From Oligoflexales bacterium (GTDB lineage Bacteria > Bdellovibrionota_B > Oligoflexia > Oligoflexales > RGVZ01): 64,000 nucleotides of DNA. A program made the translations under genes and the position numbers. The stretch covers positions 213,828-277,827 of the forward strand of contig CANLUT010000005.1 in assembly GCA_947494335.1 (NCBI GenBank), in the 5' to 3' direction. Positions 1 through 10,225 of this stretch are shown here, piece by piece (position 1 is the first letter of the stretch; every line of letters starts with the position of its first letter). Under the pieces are notes generated by a model. It searched no databases and was not told the DNA's origin. It saw only the letters and a list, made by a program, of their open reading frames with translations.

Positions 1-504
1 CGGGCCGCCTTGATGATTGGCGATCCTTCGTTCAAGGTCTCGTTCCGTTCTTTGCAGCTCGTCACGTTGGCGTGCTAAATCCTCTGCTCTTCTGCGCAGA
101 GTTGGTAGTTCACTTGCCGCGTCATTTCGTTGGCGGTTTAATTGGTTTCGGTCGGATTCCAATCGGGAAATTTGATTTTCCACATCGATGATGCTTCGGT
201 CGATTCTTTGTAGATTGGTCCGCGCATCGTTTAGCGAGCGCTCAGCTCTTGACTCTCGAGACTCTGCATCGTTTAACTGTGACAAATAGTTTCGATGAAC
301 TGAGTCTTCTTGATCAAAGGTTCTCTTTGCTTGGTCGGACTGTGCGCGTTCCTGATTGTACCTGGCTTGAGCATTCGGAACATCGATGTCCTGGGAATAC
401 GACGTCGTGGTTGTCATGCTGGCAGAGGCAAGCATTCCCAAGGCCACGAATGACCTTAGGATTTTTTTTAGGACAAATCTTTTGGGTTGCCAATTTTGAT
501 TCAC
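1..504 (-). CDS. Secreted coiled-coil protein, partial at left edge
   Basis: Reading from a GTG at 504 towards the window start, an open frame of 168 codons has no stop and leaves at base 1. A GGAGG sits about five bases upstream of the GTG. The N-terminus is basic, then hydrophobic (FVALGMLASASM), and reads as a signal peptide. The rest is Glu/Arg/Gln/Asn-rich heptad-like sequence typical of a long coiled coil, with repeated R-R, E-R and N-Q pairs. It is probably periplasmic or envelope-associated. Function is unknown, and the C-terminal part, which could carry a catalytic domain such as a murein hydrolase, is outside the window. The antisense reading frame at 249-578 is a shadow. Confidence 0.7.
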   Translation of the reverse strand, partial: MNQNWQPKRFVLKKILRSFVALGMLASASMTTTTSYSQDIDVPNAQARYNQERAQSDQAKRTFDQEDSVHRNYLSQLNDAESRESRAERSLNDARTNLQRIDRSIIDVENQISRLESDRNQLNRQRNDAASELPTLRRRAEDLARQRDELQRTERDLERRIANHQGGP

Positions 505-970
505 TTTTTGCCTCCTGCCCAGAGGGCCTGTCAAAAACGTTTGAGAGAGCCTGCACGTTGTCAGCGATTGGCGCATGACTTTTGATTGTCATCTCTATTG
601 CAATACCAATGCCATGCTTTCTGATAGTCAAAATTAGCCGGAAGAAGACTGAATAAGTTCAGAAGGCCGAAATTTTCGTCTAAATTGATGCATAATGGCG
701 CGGTGCAGCGACAAAATAATACCGAGGTGGTTTCATTTTTATACCAGCGGATGTCTAACGGGTGTCATGGACTATTTAGGATATTTTTAGTAGATAAGGG
801 AAGTCGTCCGTCTCCAATCTGATTCAATCCTTTGCCGCTTTGTTTCATGTAGCGCTTTTCAAAGTCGCTAACACTTGGCGCAAGTTGGCTCTCAGATGTG
901 TTTACCTATAAATAAAAATAAAAATATTGATTCTAATAAAGTATAAACATCTGAGAGGGAAGAAATCAGG
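505..970. other. Intergenic region, no supported gene
   Basis: About 465 bases without a convincing reading frame. It holds the 5' flank of the leftward coiled-coil gene and, at its right end, an AT-rich stretch bounded by an 11-base inverted repeat (separate entry). I see no tRNA, no obvious small RNA and no recognisable gene remnant in 505-880. Confidence 0.5.
889..957. repeat. 11-bp inverted repeat around AT-rich core
   Basis: CTCTCAGATGT at 889-899 is repeated exactly in inverted orientation (ACATCTGAGAG) at 947-957, separated by 47 bases that are almost all A and T. It lies just beyond the 3' end of the UmuD-like remnant. It could be an operator-like site, an imperfect terminator, or a scar end of a small mobile element. 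No transposase is nearby. Confidence 0.55.
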
Positions 971-1240
971 TCACATCACTTGTGGACCAAAACTACGCTG
1001 GATTCCAACAACTTTACCGATGATCTCAAAAGATGATTGGCAGAGAGGCAGCCCTCTAGGCTGATCTTTTGCCCCCTCAGCATAAACGAGCCGTGAGCTC
1101 TGTTTATCCAAGCGTAGTTATCCTGTGGTTGCGCTTGGCAAATGGACCAAAGGCTCTTTGCATGGCCCCTATCGCCAGGACATTTCGTTGTAATTGTATT
1201 TGCGTTAGTGGCTAGTTTGATCGACGTTGTAGTATTAGCC
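971..1240 (-). pseudogene. UmuD/LexA-type S24 peptidase remnant, frame-broken
   Basis: The minus-strand frame ending in TGA at 973-971 is open back to a TAA at 1120. It reads LRLDKQSSRLVYAEG, then LPLCQSSFEIIGKVVGIQRS. This matches the C-terminal pattern of S24 peptidases (a strand rich in R-L, then L.P.N....I, then a G-V-V-x-x-x-R ending). Just upstream, neighbouring frames carry RAFGPFAKRNHRITT and a PGD triplet that would continue the same fold, so at least two frameshifts are implied. The Ser/Lys catalytic segments are not identifiable. I infer a decayed umuD-like gene. An 88-codon ORF in another frame over the same bases (976-1242) is probably fortuitous. Confidence 0.45.
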
Positions 1241-1242
1241 AA

Positions 1243-1630
1243 CGCCAGTCATTATACATTGCTAAGAATGCTGGCAATTTACGAGCGGCATCGTAGCTTC
1301 CGCGCAGAACAGTAGGTGTGGATCATTAAGTGTGCGCCTGCGGCGCAAGAATGTAGGACGTATAAATTCCGGTGCTCGAGATGCTGATTGGTAAGGTGCA
1401 TCTCGGTGCCTGTCTGGAAACAACAAGAGCTAATTTTTTGAGCAGAAATGGAGTGACACAGGTAGATATCTTAGGTTAGTCGACGTGGCCAGATAGGGCG
1501 GGCTGACAAATAGTCTGAGACCTGAGAAGATAAGCCAGCGCTTTTATTTATTGTTTTACTTAGGCCCCATCGGCCTTTTGATTTTCTTCAAGGGATCAAA
1601 GGGTTTGTTAACTATTGAGAAGGTCCAGCG
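1243..1630. other. Intergenic region with one strong palindrome
   Basis: About 390 bases with no supported gene upstream of the FAD-linked oxidase. The only clear structure is a hairpin with 8-bp arms (CGAGATGC at 1377-1384, GCATCTCG at 1398-1405). It has no U-tract, so a Rho-independent terminator is not supported. Confidence 0.4.
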
Positions 1631-3115
1631 ATGAAACTGAAAAACATATTCATGGCTATTTTGTTCCCACTCTTGGGATGTACCCATACACAAACCGCAA
1701 AAACAGTGTTCAAAGAAAATCAGACCGATACAAAAGGCGTGGTACTGAACGACATTCACTCTCAGCTAAACGAAACAAATCATCAGGCTCTGCTTGCGCC
1801 AAAATCTGTTGAGGAAATACAGGCAGCTGTTCGAGAGGCAAAACGTAGTGGAAAATACATCAGCATTAGTGGCGGAAAGCACTCCATGGGCGGCCAACAA
1901 TTTGGAACTGGCACAGTCAACCTGAGTATGTCTGATTTCAATCAGGTCATCGGCCTTGATACAGACAAAGGAATTGTTGAGGTGGAGTCAGGTATTCAGT
2001 GGCCGGAGCTGGTGGCCTGGCTTTCCAAAAATCAAGCAAGCGCGAAAAAGCAGTGGGGTATCCGACAAAAGCAGACTGGAGCTGATCGATTAAGCATTGG
2101 CGGTGCACTCTCATCTAATATCCATGGCCGTGGCTTAAAAATGCGACCAATGGTTGATGACGTTGAGTCCTTCACTCTTGTCGATGCCGATGGGAATCTC
2201 AAAACCTGCAGTCGAACCGAAAACAGAAAGCTATTTCAGTTAGTGATCGGTGGATATGGGCTGTTCGGCGTCATCGGAACAGTCAAAGTGCGACTTTCTC
2301 GTGTAAAAGTTCTGGAACGTGTTGTAGAGCTCATCGAAGTTAAAGACTTCATTCCTCTTGCTTCAGCTCGAATCCGTGATGGTTTTCTGTATGGAGATTT
2401 TCAGTTTGCGATTGACCCTAAGTCCGATGATTTTATGAGGCGCGGAATTTATTCTCTCTACAAGCGAGTGAATAGACCTCTCAGTATCGCGCGTGAGCAA
2501 AAAGAAATGAAGGGTGATGATTGGTATCGTTTGCTAGCCCTAGCACACACCGACAAGTCGCGCGCCTTTGACATCTATTCCAAGTTTTATCTAACTACCA
2601 ACGGACAGCTCTATCGTAGCGATACCCACCAAATGGGTGTTTATCTCGATGACTATCATCGCAAGTTTGACCCGGATGGAAACGCCTCCGAAATGATCAG
2701 CGAAATCTATGTCCCACGAGCAAAGCTAAGGGCCCTCTTCGATCAGCTGCGAGAGGATTTCAGAAAGAACGGTACAAATGTGGTGTATGGTACCGTAAGA
2801 CTTATCGAAAAAGACGATGAGAGTTTTCTTGCTTGGGCTAGACAGAATTACGCTGCCACAGTTTTTAACTTTCATGTGGATCATTCCCCGGAAGGAATTG
2901 AAAAGGCTAAAAAAGAATTTCAGCTCATCATTGATCGCGCACTTGAACTTGGTGGCAGTTATTATCTGACTTATCATCGATGGGCACGAAAGGATCAAGT
3001 TCTGAAAGCGTATCCCCAGATGCCAGAATTTCTTCGCCTCAAAAGGACGTATGATCCTGCTGAGCGATTTCAGAGCGATTGGTACCGGCACTATCGCGAC
3101 ATGTTTGCTAATTAG
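1631..3115 (+). CDS. FAD-linked oxidase lipoprotein (aldonolactone oxidase-like)
   Basis: 494 residues. The N-terminus has a hydrophobic stretch ending in LLGC, a lipobox with acylation at Cys17, so the enzyme is probably a membrane-anchored lipoprotein. Residues about 50-230 are a PCMH-type FAD-binding domain: the SISGGKHSMGG segment is the pyrophosphate-binding loop, and GGYGLFGVIG closes the domain. The C-terminal half resembles the D-arabinono-1,4-lactone oxidase/berberine-bridge substrate domain and ends in a RTYDPAERFQSDWY-like segment. Such enzymes oxidise sugar lactones or alcohols and pass electrons to oxygen or a carrier. The substrate here is unknown. A GAGAAGG precedes the ATG by eight bases. 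It stands alone; the next gene is convergent. Confidence 0.8.
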   Translation: MKLKNIFMAILFPLLGCTHTQTAKTVFKENQTDTKGVVLNDIHSQLNETNHQALLAPKSVEEIQAAVREAKRSGKYISISGGKHSMGGQQFGTGTVNLSMSDFNQVIGLDTDKGIVEVESGIQWPELVAWLSKNQASAKKQWGIRQKQTGADRLSIGGALSSNIHGRGLKMRPMVDDVESFTLVDADGNLKTCSRTENRKLFQLVIGGYGLFGVIGTVKVRLSRVKVLERVVELIEVKDFIPLASARIRDGFLYGDFQFAIDPKSDDFMRRGIYSLYKRVNRPLSIAREQKEMKGDDWYRLLALAHTDKSRAFDIYSKFYLTTNGQLYRSDTHQMGVYLDDYHRKFDPDGNASEMISEIYVPRAKLRALFDQLREDFRKNGTNVVYGTVRLIEKDDESFLAWARQNYAATVFNFHVDHSPEGIEKAKKEFQLIIDRALELGGSYYLTYHRWARKDQVLKAYPQMPEFLRLKRTYDPAERFQSDWYRHYRDMFAN

Positions 3116-3220
3116 TTGGGGTAGTCGGGATACATATCTGATTGGCTATTGATTGATCTTCGCCAGCAATAAGCAATCAATTAAGTGTCTCTGAATTTAA
3201 CATTCTTTCGGCTTAAATGC

Positions 3221-3751
3221 TTAGTGACACGAGTCATAGTCAAGTATGCCGTCGCCCCTCGCCGAAATATTTGCCCAGCCGGTGACACCTCTTTTTGTTT
3301 TTATACGGAGCCAGCTTTCCGTTGCTGCTTGTTTGAGGTTATCGTCACAGATATCTCCTCCCGAAGTGCATTCAGTAGCGCGGACCTTTTTACCATCCCA
3401 AATCGATACGTTGCCTTCAGCCATGTAAGTTAAAACCTTCAGTTTCTTTCCATTGACCTTTGTGGAGCCAAACTTCAATATCTTGATGAAGAACTCAACG
3501 CTGTCTAAAACTTCGCCTTTTTTTATAACGCCAACATTTTTAAACCCTCTACCTGGACCTTCCGCAAGATTAATATCGGCAAGTACCTTTTGTGATTTCA
3601 ACAGCCCGCAGCATTCCCCTTCACAGCCCTCGGCAAGTATGGGGAGCCTAGGCAGTGACTTAAGGGTAAAAATATCGACCACAGGAATTTTTTCACCAGC
3701 TAAACATTTAGATGAAACAACCATGAACAAAACAAAAAGGACATTTTTCAT
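3221..3751 (-). CDS. Exported SH3-like hypothetical protein
   Basis: 176 residues from the ATG at 3751, chosen because GGAGG lies six bases upstream; the frame stays open eight codons further but without a ribosome site. MKNVLFVLFMVVSSKCLAG is a signal peptide (cleavage near CLAG). The mature part has six cysteines, including an EGCEGECCG cluster, and C-terminal WLRIKTKRGVTGWANI followed by DSCH, the W...G.V.GW pattern seen in bacterial SH3 (SH3b) domains. I infer a disulphide-stabilised periplasmic protein with an SH3-like fold. The ligand is unknown. It converges on the FAD-linked oxidase gene. Confidence 0.6.
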   Translation of the reverse strand: MKNVLFVLFMVVSSKCLAGEKIPVVDIFTLKSLPRLPILAEGCEGECCGLLKSQKVLADINLAEGPGRGFKNVGVIKKGEVLDSVEFFIKILKFGSTKVNGKKLKVLTYMAEGNVSIWDGKKVRATECTSGGDICDDNLKQAATESWLRIKTKRGVTGWANISARGDGILDYDSCH

Positions 3752-4281
3752 AAGGCCTCCGAGATCTCGCCTCAATAAAACTTTGATAATATATTTTCGA
3801 ATATCTTAGTTGCGCTTGATTGCGGATCAGATGTCAGTTTAGGCGGCGATGACTCAAAATTCACCTTAAAATCGATTCTACACCTTAACTTAGTCTGAGG
3901 TCGGTTGGAACAGTGTCAGAAATTTTTAAAAATTCGATATACGCCCACGCTGGCGCAAAAATCGTATCAGCTAGTAAATCGGCAGGTTATCTGTGCCACC
4001 GGTTTCCCCGGGGTCAGCCGGCGAAACGCCGAATACTGCCGAACAGAATAATACTACCAACGTCTTTCTTTTCTTGTCTGAAGTTGGCGGGACAGGCATC
4101 CTCCGGCGTCGGCATACGGATATCTGACCGCCGCTCAACGGCGCGTATTTGAAACCTGGTTCAAGATTAAGGAGTGGTTTTAACCGAGATATCGTTTGAA
4201 GACGTTCAGGAGGATATGATGATGCAATTTTTCACTGGAAAAAAGTTGTCGGTAGGGTCTCTGAATTCTGTGGAGGCTCTT
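3752..4281. other. Intergenic region, no supported gene
   Basis: About 530 bases. A 79-codon plus-strand frame at 3913-4152 has no ribosome site and no recognisable features, so I do not call it. The middle (3995-4140) is more G+C-rich than its flanks and contains short palindromes such as GGCG-AAA-CGCC. In-frame ATG codons at 4216-4224 sit behind an AGGAGG at 4208-4213 and are an alternative start for the following lipoprotein. Confidence 0.4.
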
Positions 4282-4920
4282 GTGAAGAATGTAGTTGGAA
4301 TATTTTTGATGTTTGTGATCTTTGCGTCATGCGACAATCCGAAGACGTCAAAAATTGAACCAGAGGCGGCGCCTAAACAGCCAGAGAGCGGAGCTGCGGA
4401 CTCTGAAAATCCAGATTCTAGAGAACTCAAAATCTGCAGTTCACTTGATGACGTTCAAAATCACATAAATTCAAATGAGAATGAGCCAGAAGCCTTTTGC
4501 TTTCACAAGGTTGAGGACTCAACTCGCAATTTGGAGACCGGTCGCGCCATCAGGGCGGAAGAGCAATTTTCACCGGGTGTAGAACTAGCATTCCTCAATA
4601 AGCAGAGAGGCTTTGTTGAAACCAAAGACGCTTGTAAATCGATTGATGGTGATAAGTGGTCTCCGCCTGAGAGCGCAAGCGATATCGCGTCACCTAGAGC
4701 AGCGTCGGCCTCCCATTCATTTGAGGCGATGGTCAGTTATTTAGGCGGTCATTCATGGGAAATTAGAACTGACGGTCATCATCGCTGGTGGTTTTGGTCC
4801 GGATCATATGCTCTTCCATTGGAACGTTCCTGCGCGATGGTCGCTAATTTAATATCTCAGGTCACGTTCAGCGAAGCATCCTATGGCCGCAGTAGCGTTG
4901 TTTGTTTGAAGCGCAAGTGA
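4282..4920 (+). CDS. Lipoprotein with C-terminal DUF1566/lectin-like domain
   Basis: 212 residues from GTG 4282. This start is preferred because GGAGG lies five bases upstream and it gives a textbook lipoprotein signal, MKNVVGIFLMFVIFASC. The frame is open upstream to 4174, and an AGGAGG also precedes ATGs at 4216-4224, but those starts would bury the signal sequence internally. After an acidic Pro/Glu-rich linker, the C-terminal 100 residues show HHRWWFWSGSY, then SC..V, then VVCLKR. This is the W-W-S...V-x-C-x-R pattern of DUF1566/C-type-lectin-like domains. Two Cys pairs may form disulphides. Probably surface or periplasmic, function unknown. Confidence 0.6.
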   Translation: MKNVVGIFLMFVIFASCDNPKTSKIEPEAAPKQPESGAADSENPDSRELKICSSLDDVQNHINSNENEPEAFCFHKVEDSTRNLETGRAIRAEEQFSPGVELAFLNKQRGFVETKDACKSIDGDKWSPPESASDIASPRAASASHSFEAMVSYLGGHSWEIRTDGHHRWWFWSGSYALPLERSCAMVANLISQVTFSEASYGRSSVVCLKRK

Positions 4921-5064
4921 CCAAATTAGTCAGATTTTAAAGTATTCGTAATATTTTTGGACTCCAGATTTTATTTAAAATTACTTCAATCAAAAGCGGT
5001 TTTCATGGTGCATTGGTACAGGAAAAAATAAGGTTTGCAGTTAATTGGTATTAACGGATTATAA

Positions 5065-5108
5065 AAAATGCTGCATGCGGACCTGAACCGGGCCACATGC
5101 AGCATTTT
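5065..5108. terminator. Bidirectional Rho-independent terminator
   Basis: AAAATGCTGCATG at 5065-5077 pairs perfectly with CATGCAGCATTTT at 5096-5108 (13 bp, 18-base loop). A-rich and T-rich flanks on both sides suit termination in both directions. It sits between the convergent lipoprotein gene and cheW. Confidence 0.85.
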
Positions 5109-5199
5109 ATTTAAGAACGCTCGTTCTAGTTATCCAAAATTCGCTTATTCTCAGCAAGATTTTCTGTAGTAGGGGAGCGAGTGGCCCCTAAATTTATTC

Positions 5200-5775
5200 T
5201 TAACCCACTTTTTGTGTGCCAGGTGTCGAGCTGTGGCTTTTGGCGGCTAAGATGATTTTTGAGACGCTTAAAATTCCGACTAAATGCTTGTCGCGTTTTG
5301 AGACGCCGGACATAAGATCTAGACCGGTTTCGGCAGCTGGTTGAGCTTGTTCATCTATATCTGCGGCGGTGACGGAAACGATCCCTGTTACGCCGTCAAC
5401 GATAATTGCAATTGGGCCAGCATTATCCCCTGAATCACAAACAAGAACTCTGGTGCCGGCTGTCCCCTGCTCGTGCAGGCCACCTAGCATTTTCTTTAGA
5501 TTGATAACTGGAATAATCTTCCCACGGAGGTTCATGACGCCCTCCGCGTAGGTTGGGCCGTTCGGAACAAAAGTTAGCTTTGGCACCATGAGAATCTCAA
5601 GAATTTTTTCTGAGTCCAGTAAATAGGCTAAAGCGCCAATTTTTAAATGCAGGAATCGATGCTGATTCGGTTGACCAACGACCTGATGCTCATCCAACGA
5701 ACGCGTGATGGCGAACAGACCTCGATATACATCCCCACCATCCTCGTTTTCTTGGCCCCATACATCTATTCCCAT
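5200..5775 (-). CDS. cheW: Chemotaxis coupling protein CheW
   Basis: 191 residues, a little longer than the usual 150-170 because of an N-terminal extension of about 35 residues. Residues about 42-180 form a single CheW domain: HLKIGALAYLLDSEKILEIL, then GVMNLRGKIIPVINLKKMLG, the hallmark strand where CheW contacts CheA and receptors. It would couple receptors to CheA at the inner membrane. A GGAGG lies six bases before the ATG. It is the last gene of a three-gene minus-strand operon behind cheA (27-base gap). No receptor, cheY, cheR or cheB gene is in the window, so partners must lie elsewhere. A strong terminator follows. Confidence 0.93.
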   Translation of the reverse strand: MGIDVWGQENEDGGDVYRGLFAITRSLDEHQVVGQPNQHRFLHLKIGALAYLLDSEKILEILMVPKLTFVPNGPTYAEGVMNLRGKIIPVINLKKMLGGLHEQGTAGTRVLVCDSGDNAGPIAIIVDGVTGIVSVTAADIDEQAQPAAETGLDLMSGVSKRDKHLVGILSVSKIILAAKSHSSTPGTQKVG

Positions 5776-5802
5776 GTACGTCCTCCGTGATCAGTTAAGC
5801 AC

Positions 5803-8055
5803 TCAGGCAGCACTAATCCTGTTTTTCTTGCTTTTATGAAAGTCTTCGAGTTCTGCTGTATCCATGACTAAAACAACCTCTCCGTCACCTAGAATGGCAC
5901 CGCCTGCAATGCAGGGGATGCCCTGCATAAGATCACCTAAGGGCTTGATAACCATTTCTTGTTGGCTGATCAGAGAGTCCACAACGACTCCATATCGACG
6001 CTCTGCGTTGCCGATGATAACTGCGTATTTTCGATCGGTACTGCGTGCTTGTTGTGATGTCGTAGGAGTTCCGTGAGAAGACTGCTTAGATGTTCCGTAC
6101 CATGAATCCGTACGTTTATGGTCTAGGCCAAGAATTGATTCCAGGTGGTAGATTGGAATGACCTTGTCCCGTAGTTTAAGGACTGAGGATTCACCAACAG
6201 TCTGAATATCACTTGGTTTGATGCGGATGCTTTCAATCACCGAGTTTAGCGGTATAGCCATCGTCTCTTCGCTCACCTCAACCATCAGGCTGTGGACAAT
6301 TGCCAGGGTTAACGGTAGGCGAATGGTTATAGTTGAGCCTTTTCCGACTGTAGAATCGATGTCAACCGTGCCCTTTAATTTAGAAATCTGCTTACGAACC
6401 ACATCCATCCCGACCCCTCGGCCGGAGACAGTTGTTACTGCTTCGGCTGTCGAGAATCCTGGTTCGAAGATCAAATTAAAAATCTCGTGGTCACTCAATA
6501 GAGTATCACTCTTAATAAGGCCTTTTTCGATACCTTTGCTGCGAATCCTTTTTGCGTCCATGCCTTTGCCGTCATCGGAAATCTGTATGACGATTTGGTT
6601 GCCTTCTTGCTTGGCTGATAAAATAACGGTTCCCATCTCGTCTTTTCTCGATGCTGCTCTAGAGTCGGGAGACTCGATACCGTGATCGCAGGCATTGCGA
6701 ATCAGATGCACCAACGGATCGGCGATCTGTTCGACAAGTGTTTTATCGAACTCGGTTTCTTCACCTTGAATGACGAGGTTGATGTTTTTTCCCAGTTGCC
6801 GTGCGAGGTCGCGAACGATGCGGGGATATTTATTGAATATGGTGCCCACTGGTACCATTCGCACCTTCATGATGATTTCCTGGATCTCGTTCATGTGACG
6901 GCCAAATTGCTGCAATGTCTCCGTCATGGAGCTCATATACTTTCCATGAGAGTTCTGCAGTCGCATGGATTCGGCAATGTTCTGAAACTTGGTGCGATCA
7001 ATCACGAGCTCGCCGACTAGGTTGACCAACGCGTCAAGCTTTTCAAGGTCGACGCGAATCGTTTCTGATGTCTCTGTTTTTTTCTTCGCTTGCGCAGCCT
7101 TGTCGTCGTTGACGTGGCTAGTGGTTTTTCTGACCGTTTCTTCGGCGTGCTCTATGTCATTACCTGGATTTGTTTTCTTATTCGCTCGCTCTTGTGTGGT
7201 TGTGATCTTGGAAGGTTTGCCTGCCGCCGCATCTTCCAGGAGTCTAATAATCGGGGCGGTCTTAATACCAGATGGTTCCTGATTGAATACCGCCTCTAGA
7301 AGCTTTTTTAAACTGTCGATCGCTCCCAAGATGATATCGATGGTATCTGATGTAGGAGTCAGTTTGTCTTTGCGAACGTTATCAAACAGGTTTTCGAGTC
7401 TGTGGGTGAGTCGTTCTATGGCACGAAATCCAAACATGCCGGACGCTCCTTTAAGTGTATGGGCGGCGCGGAATATCTCTTCGATCGTGTCTTTGCTTCC
7501 AGGGTTTTGCTCCAAACGCAAAATACATTCGTCAAGAGTTTGCATAATTTCGGCGGAGTTAGAGTGGAAATCTTTCATCATCTCGGGGTCGGAGGCAAAG
7601 TCGTTGGACTCCCACTCCTCAATTTCGGGTACATCTCGCGTATCTGAGGGAGGTTCGTTTGCTGGTGGCTGTATCGCAATTTTTGGTTCGCGTACAGGAG
7701 TCGGAGCGTCCATTTCGGCGAGGAGCCGCTGTGCGTCGTCGTTTGACATCGCAGGCTCGCTGCTTGATTGTGAGCTAAGGGCATCCATTTCAGCCATGAG
7801 ACGCGTAGCTTCTTCATCCGACATGGACTCATTTGCGGTATTAGTTTCGGTGTTCTCTAATTGGGGTTTTCCGGTCCAGTTGAGGACTAGATTCATCAGG
7901 TCCGAGGTTTCGATCAGTGCCTCGCGCAGGCGTGAGCGAGTCTCGTCCTGTAGAGCTCCCGTTAACCGAATTTCATCCAATGCAGCAATGACGATGGGTA
8001 GGCTCTCTCGGCGCAAACTATCAAGCGCTGCGCTGGTCAGAGCATTGTTATCCAT
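5803..8055 (-). CDS. cheA: Chemotaxis histidine kinase CheA
   Basis: 750 residues. Residues 1-65 are a helical N-terminal region. Residues 78-117 carry two copies of a short motif, MSDEEATRLMAEMDA and MSNDDAQRLLAEMDA, separated by a Ser-rich spacer. The Hpt domain (about 160-265) has the phospho-acceptor His199 in FRAAHTLKGASGMFGF. A charged low-complexity linker (270-330) stands where a P2 domain would be, and I see no recognisable P2. P3 dimerisation follows (about 332-400), then the ATPase with its N-box LIRNACDHGIES (451-462), ISDDGKGMD and GRGVGMDVV, and a CheW-like P5 domain (about 583-740). A G-rich ribosome site (GGGGG) precedes the ATG. It would autophosphorylate and feed a CheY-type regulator. 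Confidence 0.95.
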   Translation of the reverse strand: MDNNALTSAALDSLRRESLPIVIAALDEIRLTGALQDETRSRLREALIETSDLMNLVLNWTGKPQLENTETNTANESMSDEEATRLMAEMDALSSQSSSEPAMSNDDAQRLLAEMDAPTPVREPKIAIQPPANEPPSDTRDVPEIEEWESNDFASDPEMMKDFHSNSAEIMQTLDECILRLEQNPGSKDTIEEIFRAAHTLKGASGMFGFRAIERLTHRLENLFDNVRKDKLTPTSDTIDIILGAIDSLKKLLEAVFNQEPSGIKTAPIIRLLEDAAAGKPSKITTTQERANKKTNPGNDIEHAEETVRKTTSHVNDDKAAQAKKKTETSETIRVDLEKLDALVNLVGELVIDRTKFQNIAESMRLQNSHGKYMSSMTETLQQFGRHMNEIQEIIMKVRMVPVGTIFNKYPRIVRDLARQLGKNINLVIQGEETEFDKTLVEQIADPLVHLIRNACDHGIESPDSRAASRKDEMGTVILSAKQEGNQIVIQISDDGKGMDAKRIRSKGIEKGLIKSDTLLSDHEIFNLIFEPGFSTAEAVTTVSGRGVGMDVVRKQISKLKGTVDIDSTVGKGSTITIRLPLTLAIVHSLMVEVSEETMAIPLNSVIESIRIKPSDIQTVGESSVLKLRDKVIPIYHLESILGLDHKRTDSWYGTSKQSSHGTPTTSQQARSTDRKYAVIIGNAERRYGVVVDSLISQQEMVIKPLGDLMQGIPCIAGGAILGDGEVVLVMDTAELEDFHKSKKNRISAA

Positions 8056-8081
8056 GCGCCGCCCCCTTACGAAAACTGTGA

Positions 8082-8597
8082 TTAAGAGGCTTTACTGACT
8101 TTTGACTCAGTAGGACTCAGGAATAGGAAATAGCTGTCAGCCATGGCATCAAATATCAGGCTTTGCTGGCATTTCTGACAGGCTTTTTCAGGGGCCGACT
8201 GTGCCGTGATAGATGCCTTGTCGGCTTTTACGTCGAGAAGGACTTCCATGTCGCCATGATCTTCGCAAACGTAGGGTGCAAAAAAAGACTCAACGGTCCC
8301 AGTGCCGATGGATTCGGGTACCATGTTGAATTGGTCGACCATTGGAATCGAACATTTCCTAAAGGTAAGTTGACCGAGTTTTTCCAGATCTTTAATCAGG
8401 AAAACCCATTCGCGAACTCCGCAGGAGTTGAAGTTAGTGATGCCCTCAAGATCCATGATAATTGAATTGGCTTGAATGCGAGGAACATCCTGTTGCCTGA
8501 ATGTGTCGTCAACATCACCTTTGAAAGTATAGAGAACGCCGTTTCCGGATTGTTCGATTTCAATCGTCAGACTGCCAAATGTGATTTTGTTGGACAT
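8082..8597 (-). CDS. STAS-like protein with Cys-rich C-terminus, chemotaxis operon
   Basis: 171 residues from ATG 8597, seven bases after a GGAG; an ATG two codons earlier is only one base from it. Residues about 1-105 look like a STAS fold: a beta strand IIMDLEGITNFNSCGVREWV carrying the conserved N-x-x-G helix start (N-S-C-G). The C-terminal third has VCEDHGD, then ACQKCQQSLIFDAM, a spacing that suggests a partial zinc ribbon. As first gene of the STAS-cheA-cheW operon it is probably a signalling partner of this CheA. STAS proteins usually act as anti-sigma antagonists or protein-protein adaptors. The exact role is unknown. Confidence 0.6.
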   Translation of the reverse strand: MSNKITFGSLTIEIEQSGNGVLYTFKGDVDDTFRQQDVPRIQANSIIMDLEGITNFNSCGVREWVFLIKDLEKLGQLTFRKCSIPMVDQFNMVPESIGTGTVESFFAPYVCEDHGDMEVLLDVKADKASITAQSAPEKACQKCQQSLIFDAMADSYFLFLSPTESKVSKAS

Positions 8598-8751
8598 GGT
8601 CATTCTCCGAGTAAGCCGTCGCTATTTGCTGGCAAACAAAACAATGTTTACCATGAGAGATTTCGGAGATTGGGTGCAAAAGCTTAAACGTACTTATTTG
8701 GCAAAAACCAAAAAAACACGAGAAATCTCGACAAGTCCAAAAGTTGCCTGG

Positions 8752-10140
<1,389 letters not shown>

Positions 10141-10164
10141 TTACGGGTCGTTTCATGCATAAAT

Positions 10165-10193
10165 TTGACGCTAGTCACTCGTTGTTTTGTAAA
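10165..10193 (+). promoter_or_regulatory. Sigma70-type promoter for pepA
   Basis: TTGACG at 10165-10170, a 17-base spacer and TGTAAA at 10188-10193 lie about 30 bases upstream of the pepA start. Spacing and -35 box are good, the -10 box is moderate. Confidence 0.5.
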
Positions 10194-10225
10194 CGCCCTC
10201 AATTTGCTTAGGAGCGATCATCATT

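Noticed and set aside
314-631. 105-codon minus-strand frame at the left edge
   Set aside because: Overlaps in another frame the signal-peptide-bearing coiled-coil gene that starts at 504, which has the better ribosome site.
3913-4152. 79-codon plus-strand frame
   Set aside because: No ribosome-binding site, no recognisable domain and no downstream partner; treated as intergenic.
7283-8098. 271-codon plus-strand frame over cheA
   Set aside because: Antisense shadow of a clear cheA; no ribosome site and no domain, Ser/Arg-rich as expected of a shadow.
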